From the NCBI RefSeq assembly GCF_014635725.1, contig NZ_BMDJ01000007.1, positions 124,001-188,000 of the forward strand: a DNA stretch of 64,000 nt, written 5' to 3'. Under the pieces are notes generated by a model. It had not been told where the DNA came from. It made no database searches and saw only the letters and a list, made by a program, of their open reading frames with translations. The stretch comes from Pedobacter mendelii. GTDB lineage: Bacteria; Bacteroidota; Bacteroidia; Sphingobacteriales; Sphingobacteriaceae. Within the stretch, counting starts at the first letter, position 1. Each line of letters begins with the position of its first letter. Both the position numbers and the translations under genes were made by a program. This document shows, piece by piece, positions 50,197-58,142 of this stretch.

Positions 50197-50448
50197 TGAC
50201 CAAACTTTCATGCTGTACTCAAACATATCTTGATTTAATTTTAATATATAATTAAGTAATTCTAATTATCTAGTCTTCAAATCAAAATACTCACAGCATT
50301 TTACGGCCTATAAAAATTCATAAAATAAAAGTTGATTTTATATCTTGACCGTTAGAATTGTTAATTTACCGTCAAATAGATTTTTCCTTCGTATTTTAAA
50401 AAACATTTCTCAAACAGTCATGTTATTTTTCTATAAAAACAATACATC
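50197..50448. other. Intergenic region before the 62-residue ORF
   Basis: AT-rich; no gene or clear repeat recognised. Confidence 0.5.
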
Positions 50449-50637
50449 ATGGCCCCTTTAAAAACAGACGAAATCCAAAATGACACCCTCAACAGAACTT
50501 CACAAGAAAATGAAAATAACCTGCATTTAGAAATGCATCCAGAAGCTTACAAAGTAAAGAGACCCTCTCCAGATAAAATGCAAGCTGTTTCTGCTTCTCT
50601 AAGAAAATATGCTCACGGACTTTATGGCTTGTTATAG
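50449..50637 (+). CDS. Small conserved-looking protein, unknown (62 residues)
   Basis: The ORF (ATG 50449) encodes a polar, Glu/Asn/Gln-rich N-terminal half and an amphipathic C-terminus (MQAVSASLRKYAHGLYGLL). No membrane segment or motif is recognised. It is supported as a gene by a terminator 23 bases downstream (50660-50706) and by an AT-rich upstream leader. Its own family is unknown to me. Confidence 0.5.
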   Translation: MAPLKTDEIQNDTLNRTSQENENNLHLEMHPEAYKVKRPSPDKMQAVSASLRKYAHGLYGLL

Positions 50638-50659
50638 TTTTAAAAAATCTTAATTTCTT

Positions 50660-50706
50660 ACGGGGAATAAGGACTTTAGAGGTAATTATTCTCCGTTAAT
50701 TTTTTA
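50660..50706 (+). terminator. Terminator of the 62-residue ORF
   Basis: ACGGGGAATAA (50660-50670) pairs with TTATTCTCCGT (50686-50696), one G-U pair, then TTTTTT at 50701-50706. Confidence 0.7.
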
Positions 50707-50859
50707 TTGCCATCACCGTAGCGCTACATTTCGTATCCATAAACGCAACTCAGTTTTATTTCTTTCTCCAAGTTTTTTCTAAATCATTTTCCTTTCCAAG
50801 ATGGTCGTGGTTAGTTAACAAATTTAAGTAGTGCTTGCATCTAAAATGATTTAATCTTA

Positions 50860-51017
50860 GAGCCTGTTTAAATTTATATTATGAAAATGTTATCGCTTAT
50901 TTTTTGAGCGAAACAAAGCAAATGTTGCAGAGATAGCTAGCCGATCTCGAAATATTTAACAATGTTGCAGCCGAAAAGCAGTATAAACAAATTATTAGAT
51001 AAATTTCAAACAGGCTC
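50860..51017. mobile_element. MITE copy B (IS5-like ends), 158 bp
   Basis: Ends GAGCCTGTTTAAA and TTTCAAACAGGCTC. 3-bp duplication TTA at 50857-50859 and 51018-51020. Opposite orientation to copy A at 41717-41873. The stretch 50707-50859 before it holds no gene. Confidence 0.85.
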
Positions 51018-51114
51018 TTATAGCTGTTATTAATGCTTATCTTTAAGAAAATACCTTGTAATTAATAGGTATTTCGCCTTTCATTTTGATCTTATTTTTT
51101 ATAAAAAATTAAAA

Positions 51115-51429
51115 ATGGCAAGTAAAAGTTTAGAATTGCAGGCGAAAAACTACCTGTATGAATTGAATAATACCGCGAACGAATATGGCTTTGCTGCAAC
51201 GGATTGGAGATTTAGTTTAGCTAACGCTACAGAGAAAAAGACTATTACAAACAATTATTTCCCCTTTGTTTTTGTAGAGGTTATGCCTAATGATTTATTT
51301 GATTTTAATGAATTTATTAAAGTTAAGTATCAGGAAGCACAGTCGGATGCAGATTTAAAGCTCATCAATAAAAAAATCATGCTATCGCCAGTATATTTCT
51401 GTGCTTATAATCCCGAACGTTTATCTTAA
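51115..51429 (+). CDS. Small protein of unknown function, paralogue 1 (104 residues)
   Basis: It resembles the 107-residue product of 57807-58130: LELQAKNYLYELNN.ANEYGF..W..SLANATEK and a C-terminal YNPER are shared in order. The family name is unknown to me. ATG 51115 is the start. It lies directly upstream of a NUDIX gene (16-base gap) and may be co-transcribed with it. Confidence 0.65.
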   Translation: MASKSLELQAKNYLYELNNTANEYGFAATDWRFSLANATEKKTITNNYFPFVFVEVMPNDLFDFNEFIKVKYQEAQSDADLKLINKKIMLSPVYFCAYNPERLS

Positions 51430-51444
51430 AATGTAAATGCAATA

Positions 51445-51906
51445 ATGAAAATCAGTGCAGGATTATTGCTTTTTCGAAAAACAAATCATCACCTAGAGTT
51501 CTTTCTGGTTCATCCAGGTGGACCATTCTTTGCCAAAAAAGATGCAGGTTGGTGGACTATTCCAAAAGGTGAACTTTTAAAAAACGAGGAACCATTAATT
51601 GCTGCAATTCGTGAGTTTGAAGAAGAAACTGGTTTTAAGCCATCAGGAGATTTTGTCGGATTAAATTCTATTGTTCAAAAAGGTGGAAAAAAAGTGCTTT
51701 GTTGGGCAATTGAATTTGATTTGGATGCTTCGAAAATAATTAGCAACACTTTTGAAATAGAATGGCCTCCACGCTCAGGTATTAAGAAAAATTTCCCAGA
51801 GATTGATAATGCAGGTTGGTTTGAATATGATGAAGCTGTTAAATTAATTAATGAAAAACAGATTTCCTTTTTAGATGAAGCAGTTGTTAAGTTTTGTGCA
51901 AACTAA
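51445..51906 (+). CDS. NUDIX hydrolase
   Basis: The 153-residue protein has the Nudix box GELLKNEEPLIAAIREFEEETGFKP with the catalytic Glu residues, and the N-terminus ISAGLLLFRKTNHHLEFFLVHPGGPFF. The surrounding GGPF(F)...KDAGWWTIPKGE layout is that of the diadenosine/NTP hydrolase subgroup found in Bacteroidetes. It removes nucleoside diphosphates linked to another group; substrate not defined. Cotranscription with the small upstream gene is likely. Confidence 0.9.
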   Translation: MKISAGLLLFRKTNHHLEFFLVHPGGPFFAKKDAGWWTIPKGELLKNEEPLIAAIREFEEETGFKPSGDFVGLNSIVQKGGKKVLCWAIEFDLDASKIISNTFEIEWPPRSGIKKNFPEIDNAGWFEYDEAVKLINEKQISFLDEAVVKFCAN

Positions 51907-52043
51907 TTCTCCAGCGGAATTAAAGATTCCAAATTCCTGAGTTCTTTTTTAGTAAATAATCTCGAATTGATAAAACCCACACAGATTCTAAAAAGAAGCT
52001 TGCAGCACTGCCTTCCATCGCATCTAAAGTAAGTTGGGCATGT

Positions 52044-52289
52044 ATGAGCCGTGCAACTTTTTATAGATTGTTTAAACGGGAGCTGGGTATAAGTCCGAAT
52101 GATTTTATTCTGACAGAAAAGATAATTAAGGCCAAAGATTTACTGGCAAATCCTTCGGTAAAAATTACTTCTATAAGCTACGAACTGGGTTTCAGTGATG
52201 CTAATTATTTCATTAGGGTTTTTAAAAAATTAGAAGGTATAACGCCAGGTAGTTATCAAAGTCAGCTATTAAAATCGGGTTTTTATTAG
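52044..52289 (+). pseudogene. AraC-type DNA-binding fragment
   Basis: The 81-residue frame is an almost complete AraC helix-turn-helix ([72 protein letters not shown]) with no sensory or receiver domain upstream. Hybrid two-component regulators of Bacteroidetes carry this domain at the C-terminus. The sequence before 52044 (51907-52043) is open in frame but unlike AraC, so this is probably a remnant. Confidence 0.55.
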
Positions 52290-52377
52290 ATTTGGGCTTA
52301 AAGCAATAACCTACATGCTTGTTTATATTAAAAGGATTATGTTTCTCATTTAAATCTTATTGTTTGATATTTGTTTT

Positions 52378-53229
52378 ATGGAGCAGAAAAAAATAGGATG
52401 GATAGGCTTGGGTAATATGGGTACCCCTATGGCAGAGCAATTGATAAAAGCAGAATATCCAATACAGGTTTACAACAGAAGTAAAGATAAAGAAGATGCG
52501 TTTAAAAAATTGGGTGTTTCAGTTTCATCATCACCAAAAGAATTATTAAACAGTTCGGATATTGTAATTATTATGGTTTCTGATGATGAAGCAATAGAGC
52601 AGATTTTTAAAAATGAAGATGGTTTGCTTCATGATGATTCTAGTGGAAAAATAATTATTAACATGAGCACAGTTTCGCCAGGTATTAGCAAATCAATGGC
52701 TGCATTATGTAAAGCAAAAGGAAATGCATATTTAGATGCTCCAGTATCTGGAAGTGTTAAGCAAGCAGAAACTGGTACGTTAGTTATAATGGTTGGAGGC
52801 GATGCAGAAACTTTTGATACCGCTAGGCATGTTCTTGAAAAATTAGGTAAGCTGGTTATGCATATTGGCGATAACGGAGCGGGTAATAATTCAAAACTTG
52901 CTATAAATTCTTTGCTGGCGCTTTATGCAGAAGGCTTAGCGGAAACAGTTGTTTTTGCAAATCAAAAAGGGATTAAGACTGAAGATTTACTCAACCTTAT
53001 TAACAATGCTGCGATAGGAAATATCTTCACTAAAATTAAAGGTGATGCAATAATTACAGATAACTATAAAGCAGCATTTGCACTAAAACACATTGCAAAA
53101 GATTTAAGGTTAGCTAAAGCAGAAGGACTATCTTCGCCATTGGCAAATGCAGCTTTTGAAACCTTTAAAGCAGCAGAAGAGAAATACGGAGAAGATGATA
53201 TCATTTCAGTTATAAAAGCTATAAAATAA
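52378..53229 (+). CDS. NAD(P)-dependent 3-hydroxyisobutyrate-type dehydrogenase
   Basis: From ATG 52378 (preferred to the ORF start at 52360) the 283-residue protein has the Rossmann IGWIGLGNMGTPMAEQLIKA, YNRSKDKEDAF (NAD(P)-binding), DAPVSGSVKQAETGTLVIMVGGD, and GNNSKLAINSLLALYAEGLAE with the catalytic Lys. It belongs to the 6PGDH-like family that acts on beta-hydroxy acids or on glyoxylate/succinic semialdehyde. It precedes the GlcG-like gene by 59 bases, probably a two-gene unit. Confidence 0.88.
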   Translation: MEQKKIGWIGLGNMGTPMAEQLIKAEYPIQVYNRSKDKEDAFKKLGVSVSSSPKELLNSSDIVIIMVSDDEAIEQIFKNEDGLLHDDSSGKIIINMSTVSPGISKSMAALCKAKGNAYLDAPVSGSVKQAETGTLVIMVGGDAETFDTARHVLEKLGKLVMHIGDNGAGNNSKLAINSLLALYAEGLAETVVFANQKGIKTEDLLNLINNAAIGNIFTKIKGDAIITDNYKAAFALKHIAKDLRLAKAEGLSSPLANAAFETFKAAEEKYGEDDIISVIKAIK

Positions 53230-53288
53230 GTAATCTGTAAACTTTATATATATTAACTTGTTGTCTTTTAAATTAATCCATATAAAAA

Positions 53289-53690
53289 ATGAATATCAAA
53301 TTAGAGCAGGCAGAAGCTGTAATTGCGGCTGCAAAAAACAAAGCATCAGAAATAAATACAAAAATGAATATCGCTGTTGTTGATTCGGGCAGTAATCTTA
53401 TTGCCTTTGTACACATGGACGGTGGCTGGATTGGTTCGGTAGATATATCTATTAAAAAAGCCAAAACTGCGGCCTGGTTTCAAATGGATACGAAATCACT
53501 TACGCCTTTGGTTGGTCCGGGACAACCATTATTTAATATTGAACACTCTAATGGCGGTTTAATCACTTTTCCGGGTGGTGTAATTCTTAAAGACTCATCT
53601 GGAGAAATTATTGGAGCTATTGGCGTTTCGGGTAGTACGGTTGATGATGATCATGCGGTTGCCGAGGCTGGTGCTGCAGCGGTAAAATAA
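53289..53690 (+). CDS. GlcG/HbpS-type haem- or cofactor-binding protein
   Basis: The 133-residue protein is a GlcG/HbpS-fold: AVVDSGSNLIAFVHMDGGWIGSVDISIKKAKTAAWF, then GQPLFNIEHSNGGLITFPGGVILKDSSGEIIGAIGVSGSTVDDDHAVAEAGAAAV. HbpS is an oxidative-stress sensor that degrades haem, but the role of GlcG members is unknown. The gene follows the dehydrogenase and ends at a terminator (53693-53727). Confidence 0.85.
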   Translation: MNIKLEQAEAVIAAAKNKASEINTKMNIAVVDSGSNLIAFVHMDGGWIGSVDISIKKAKTAAWFQMDTKSLTPLVGPGQPLFNIEHSNGGLITFPGGVILKDSSGEIIGAIGVSGSTVDDDHAVAEAGAAAVK

Positions 53691-53692
53691 AA

Positions 53693-53727
53693 AAATGCCT
53701 GCCTGATTTTAAATTGGGCAGGCATTT
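53693..53727 (+). terminator. Terminator after the GlcG-like gene
   Basis: AAATGCCTGCC (53693-53703) and GGCAGGCATTT (53717-53727). Confidence 0.85.
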
Positions 53728-53729
53728 CC

Positions 53730-54036
53730 ATATTTCATGAAATACATTTTCAAGTGTAATTGAAAAATGATTAAAAATTATCGATTCTTGAGAATTATAA
53801 TTATTAAAGGCGCTCGTCGTACTTAAGTAGACTAATGATTATCTTGTAAGGAAGCGGTAATTGAGGAAAAATAATTTGATGTTTTGTGTCAAAAATCTGA
53901 AAAACCATTTTACTTTGGCTTAAGAGAAAGCTAATCTTCCAAAATTAAATAGCAGTGTATACTTTGAAGCGAAATTTGGTAGTCACTATTGAGGAACACT
54001 CATTATAACTACACATCTGCTAATAGTTAAAGTAAT
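53730..54036. other. Intergenic region between two convergent units
   Basis: AT-rich; no ORF, repeat or clear signal recognised. Confidence 0.5.
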
Positions 54037-55404
54037 TTAAATTTTCATTAATGCAGGATAGATCCTTATAAAAACCTGTGCGCCGATTGGATTTTTCCCA
54101 TATAAGTTATTCAATGCGTTGTTTGTATTGTAAAATGAGATTTGTGTACCAATTGCGCCTCTGAATTTTTTCAGATTTAAAACGTCATAATTAATGCCAG
54201 CACTTAAAGCATGTACACCATAAAGATTTTCTCCATAAAAGGATTCATTAAGGTTTAATTCTTCTGTTGATTTTTGTACCCATTCGTATCTGCTATAAAG
54301 TGAAAGTTTTTTTACCCGATAAGCTGTTTCTAATAATACTGCATTTTCACCCTCATGGCCTTTTGTTTTGTTTAAGCCCCACAATGCTGTAGCATTTAAG
54401 CTTTTCTCATCGCCTAATGGCAATGCATAAATGGCTGATGCAATAGTTCTGTTTACATCTTCGTTAGCATGCAAACTTTCAGGACTTTTTATCCAGCCAT
54501 GAGATACTTGTAAAGCCCAATTTTTATTTGGGTTGAAAGAAAGTCTGGCACTATACGAATCGAACCTGGGTTTATCAAAATCAAAACGATTTTCATCAGG
54601 CTCTCTTCCAGTGAAAGAAGATGCTTCAACTTTAAATTTATCATATCGGTAACCAATTGTTGCTACACCGAAAGTGATGTGTGTACCGTCATTCCAATGG
54701 TGAGAAATTGGTGCATCTGGATTTGACAATGCCGACGGGCGATGCATAAAGGCAACAGAACCAAGCGCCGGCTCTCCCGGATAACCCAGGTATAAGCTAA
54801 GATCTGATTTTTTTGAAAAAGCATAGGTATAGGCAACTGATAATTCAGAAAATAAATCATGCGGGTGTTGCCGGTCTACCAAAGGATTTCCTTTCCAGCT
54901 TTCGCCGGTTTGAAACAATAATGGGTAACCATTGCCGCCTTCTGTTAATCTGTCAAGTGATAACATTGCGCCAAAATGAACTAAACCTTTTTCGCCAATT
55001 TTTCGTTGTCCCATAGCCATAAACCAGTTTGGCGCATCAAATTTATCATCTCCACGATTTCCTTTATCTCCAACATCCTGCTTAGTGTAGCGCAGAGCTA
55101 TGTTTCCGTGTAACATATACATCCATTTCTTTGAGTGAATCATCAACCCATACATTGGTGATGCATCTGGTAGCCATGAGGTACCAGAACCATTTCTGCT
55201 CATCGGAAGATTTAAAGAATAGGAATGGCTCATTGGTGTAGTCATGTTCATGTTATGCATATCGTGGTTCATACCCTTCATTGTCGAATCCATGCTTTTA
55301 ACAACAGAATTTTTCTTAGCAGGCATATGCATTTCATGTTGAGCGTTGGATTTATACGTTGCAGCAAAAATAATTATACTTAATAGTGTTAGTTTTAACT
55401 TCAT
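54037..55404 (-). CDS. Outer membrane barrel protein with His/Met-rich N-terminus
   Basis: The 455-residue protein has a signal peptide (KLTLLSIIIFAATYKSNAQ) followed by a His/Met-rich stretch (HEMHMPAKK..., MKGMNHDMHNMNM, about residues 22-60) typical of copper-binding regions in copper-resistance proteins. The remaining part is a barrel-like protein with many aromatic strands, including RQHPHDLFSELSVAYTYAFS. No copper-handling genes are adjacent, so copper is inferred from composition only. Confidence 0.7.
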   Translation of the reverse strand: MKLKLTLLSIIIFAATYKSNAQHEMHMPAKKNSVVKSMDSTMKGMNHDMHNMNMTTPMSHSYSLNLPMSRNGSGTSWLPDASPMYGLMIHSKKWMYMLHGNIALRYTKQDVGDKGNRGDDKFDAPNWFMAMGQRKIGEKGLVHFGAMLSLDRLTEGGNGYPLLFQTGESWKGNPLVDRQHPHDLFSELSVAYTYAFSKKSDLSLYLGYPGEPALGSVAFMHRPSALSNPDAPISHHWNDGTHITFGVATIGYRYDKFKVEASSFTGREPDENRFDFDKPRFDSYSARLSFNPNKNWALQVSHGWIKSPESLHANEDVNRTIASAIYALPLGDEKSLNATALWGLNKTKGHEGENAVLLETAYRVKKLSLYSRYEWVQKSTEELNLNESFYGENLYGVHALSAGINYDVLNLKKFRGAIGTQISFYNTNNALNNLYGKNPIGAQVFIRIYPALMKI

Positions 55405-56123
55405 GATTTAAAGGGTATTTCAATTTAATGATGTAAAATTAGGATGATATGTTACGCTTACTTTATATCATTTCAGAAATGTTTTATATAATTAATTACA
55501 AAGTTTCGCGATAACTCTTTTTTTTCTTAAACGCTCTATTGGTAGGAGAAGAGTAGTTGCCCTTCTTGAAATTGGTACTATTGCCCACCACACCTTTAAT
55601 TCATGTGCGAGTGGAGATATATGACCTATATTGTATGGCTCAAAAAGGTATTTCTATTTATAATTTTACTGTTTCTGCCTTGCTATCTTTATATCATCCT
55701 TCGGAAGGATTGGGGAGGTAAATTACCGCCAACCAGAGGTATTTAGTATTTCATTTTGCTTTGCAAACCCGCTATCTGCACTTTGTATCCTCCTTAGCAG
55801 AGGGCAGTAATATATCAACCACCCCAAAACAGTTCAATTTTACAAATCGACTTACTCTAAAAAATCAACAATTTTTTTGTTGACTCATTAACTAATCCCT
55901 CCCTGAAAAAAGGGGGTAGCTGGACAATACTATAAAGCTTATTAAGCGAAATGCCTAAAATCATTCAATCCAAAAATTAAAACAGATTTTGCCATCGCAT
56001 TAACTACTTCGCTCCTAATTTATGAGGGGGCGGGGGGTGGTGGTGGTTAATAATACTATCAATCTCAAAAAAAATCCTTAAATTTATGGTACGTCCCTTT
56101 TTATTTACTTCAATTTAAATGGA
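55405..56123. other. Large gap between the His/Met-rich barrel gene and the 161-residue gene
   Basis: About 720 bases without a convincing gene. It contains palindromic CCTCCCC-like pieces (CATCCTTCGGAAGGATTGGGGAGGT at 55708-55732, TAATCCCTCCCTGAAAAAAGGGGG near 55890) and a G-rich run at 56024-56046. It is probably mostly degraded intergenic or remnant sequence. Confidence 0.5.
56024..56046 (+). other. G-rich run with quadruplex potential
   Basis: GAGGGGGCGGGGGGTGG TGGTGG. Four or more runs of at least two G in a row; unusual in this AT-rich DNA. Confidence 0.45.
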
Positions 56124-56609
56124 ATGTCCACATGTATTAAAACAATAAATAATCATATTATTATCGAATTTGATAAAGGGAGCTTTGATAATTGGTGCGT
56201 TTATGTAACAAAAAATGGGCTCAAAAGGTACGCACCTTTGGATACAGAATATTTTGGGCGTATTCAGGAAATAGGCAAACAATATTCAAATCAAAAAGTA
56301 TATAACGATTTCTTAAAAGTCTATCTGTTTACGGATAAAACCATCAACCCCGATGTTTTAAAGATTATCGATTTAATTGCAGAAGATTACGCAGAACACA
56401 CAGAAGAAATTAATATTTGGTTTACCGTAATTTATGCAGGCATGATTGCTGAAGAAAATAAGGAATACGCAATTTTGAAAAAAAGAATCAAAAGACTAGG
56501 TATGTATCAGGTATTAATTGAAAATTTAAACCCAGAATATGCAGCAAATTTTTCGAAAGGAAAAAAGTGGCAAGAGTTGGATATGGTTATGAAAGAACAA
56601 GGGTTTTAA
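56124..56609 (+). CDS. Protein of unknown function, next to a Dam methyltransferase
   Basis: The 161-residue protein is mixed alpha/beta (FDKGSFDNWCVYVTKNGLKRYAPLDTEYF, then EEINIWFTVIYAGMIAEENKEYAILKKRIKRLGMYQVL) with no transmembrane or known catalytic motif. Its stop is directly adjacent to the stop of the converging methyltransferase gene (56609/56610), so the two are packed tail to tail. The association may mean a linked function, for example a small companion of an orphan methylase, but nothing in the sequence proves this. Confidence 0.65.
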   Translation: MSTCIKTINNHIIIEFDKGSFDNWCVYVTKNGLKRYAPLDTEYFGRIQEIGKQYSNQKVYNDFLKVYLFTDKTINPDVLKIIDLIAEDYAEHTEEINIWFTVIYAGMIAEENKEYAILKKRIKRLGMYQVLIENLNPEYAANFSKGKKWQELDMVMKEQGF

Positions 56610-57560
56610 TTATGTTAATTGGTAATTCATAATCAAAATCTCATTTATTTCACCTCTTTTCTGCGCATTGGAGTTTATCATTCGCTTGGCTTTAACCCTT
56701 AAAATTGTATTTGATGGTTTATCATAAAGATCATCAAAAAATAAATCTGCAGGATTTAAATTTTTTGGGTCAGAATTACTTAAAAGCCACAAATGCTTTT
56801 TTTTTGTTAGTAATTCTGTAAAATCAGCAAGTCTGTTTTGTTGTTCATCACCAAATTCTCCTTTGGCATAAGCATTAAAGGAAGAAGTTTTACTAATGGG
56901 TTTGTATGGTGGATCGAAATAGAAAAAGCTTTTTTTTCCAATGTATTTTACTGTTTCAGTATAATCGCCGTTTAGTATAGTAATATCTTGCAAAAGCTTA
57001 CTGATTGCCAAAATATTTAATGGGTCGGAGATTTTCGGTCTGGCATATTTTCCAAATGGAACATTAAATAAATTTTTACTGTTTACGCGATATAAGCCAT
57101 TAAAGCAAGTTCGGTTTAGGAAAATGAAAAAGGCCGAATTTTCAGTTATATCATCAGTTTTAAAGTTAAATTTAGTTCTGATGTTTAGAAAGAAATTCCT
57201 TTTTTCTTCTTCAAAATTTAAGCCATAATAATCTGATTCAATTGCATTCAAAATCGTGATTAGTTCTTCTGGCTTGGCTTTTATTGTTTTGTAAACATTT
57301 ATCAAATCGGTATTGATATCGTTTATTACAGCTTTTTTGATATTAAATTTCTGAATAAACCAAAAGAAAATAGCACCACTACCAATAAATGGCTCGATAT
57401 AAGTTAAATCATTTATCTTTTCAATTTCTTTAGGTAAATACTGCTCAATTACAGGAATTAACTGTGTTTTACCACCTGCCCATTTTAGAAATGGTTTAGC
57501 AATTGTATTTTGTTTGGCGGTATTCTGCAAGGTAAAAGGTTGGTTGGTTTTATGTTGCAA
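56610..57560 (-). CDS. Dam-family DNA adenine methyltransferase (class alpha)
   Basis: Typical D12-class N6-adenine methyltransferase motifs: FLKWAGGKTQLI, YIEPFIGSGAIFFWF (SAM binding), NDINTDLINVYKTIK, RTCFNGLYRVNSKNLFNVPFGKY and the catalytic DPPYKPISKTSSF. The DPPY plus these N-terminal motifs indicate a Dam/DpnM-like enzyme, likely modifying GATC, but the site is not proven. The start is uncertain: no ATG precedes FLKWAGG. TTG 57560 is used here, and TTG 57530 is the alternative. There is no restriction enzyme in the neighbourhood that I recognise. Confidence 0.9.
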   Translation of the reverse strand: MQHKTNQPFTLQNTAKQNTIAKPFLKWAGGKTQLIPVIEQYLPKEIEKINDLTYIEPFIGSGAIFFWFIQKFNIKKAVINDINTDLINVYKTIKAKPEELITILNAIESDYYGLNFEEEKRNFFLNIRTKFNFKTDDITENSAFFIFLNRTCFNGLYRVNSKNLFNVPFGKYARPKISDPLNILAISKLLQDITILNGDYTETVKYIGKKSFFYFDPPYKPISKTSSFNAYAKGEFGDEQQNRLADFTELLTKKKHLWLLSNSDPKNLNPADLFFDDLYDKPSNTILRVKAKRMINSNAQKRGEINEILIMNYQLT

Positions 57561-57806
57561 GGTATAAAATTACCTTCATTCTGAATGCCCTAAAAACATA
57601 GTTTTATTATTAATGCTCAATTAAAATCCTGCTCCCGTTTATTTTAAGTAAATTTGGAAAAATCAATAGATGGTTGGGTTCTCCCGACTGAGAAATAAAA
57701 TCTGCTAAAGCGGTTAATAATCACTTTTCAATACCGGATTTTCTTTAAACATAAGGATTAAACAAGTGCACCTGCTCCAAACAAATGCTGGTGATTAATT
57801 AAAAAT

Positions 57807-58130
57807 ATGGAAAATAAAGAAATAGAATTTCAGGCAAAAATGTACGCTTATGCAATAAACAGCGCTACAAAAGAATATGGTTTTAAAAAAGATGAAGGTT
57901 GGAAACTTAATTTAGCGAATGCAGCTGAGAAGTTAGAAATTGAGCAAAAATATTATCCTACAGTTTCAACTCAAATCACTTCAGAATCTTTGCAAAAGTT
58001 ATCAGAGCTGGTTAAAATTGAGTTGAATCAAACACCTATTTTTGCTAAAGATCCAATTAATACTTTTGGTGCTCAACATTCAGATTCCGAATTTATTATC
58101 GCTTATAATCCAATCAGAGTTCATCGCTAA
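57807..58130 (+). CDS. Small protein of unknown function, paralogue 2 (107 residues)
   Basis: Shares FQAKMYAYAINSATKEYGF..W.LNLANAAEK, the Y-P spacing and C-terminal AYNPIR with the 104-residue product of 51115-51429. It is convergent with the ABC permease gene, only 12 bases apart. Function unknown. Confidence 0.65.
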   Translation: MENKEIEFQAKMYAYAINSATKEYGFKKDEGWKLNLANAAEKLEIEQKYYPTVSTQITSESLQKLSELVKIELNQTPIFAKDPINTFGAQHSDSEFIIAYNPIRVHR

Positions 58131-58142
58131 TAAACAATTACA

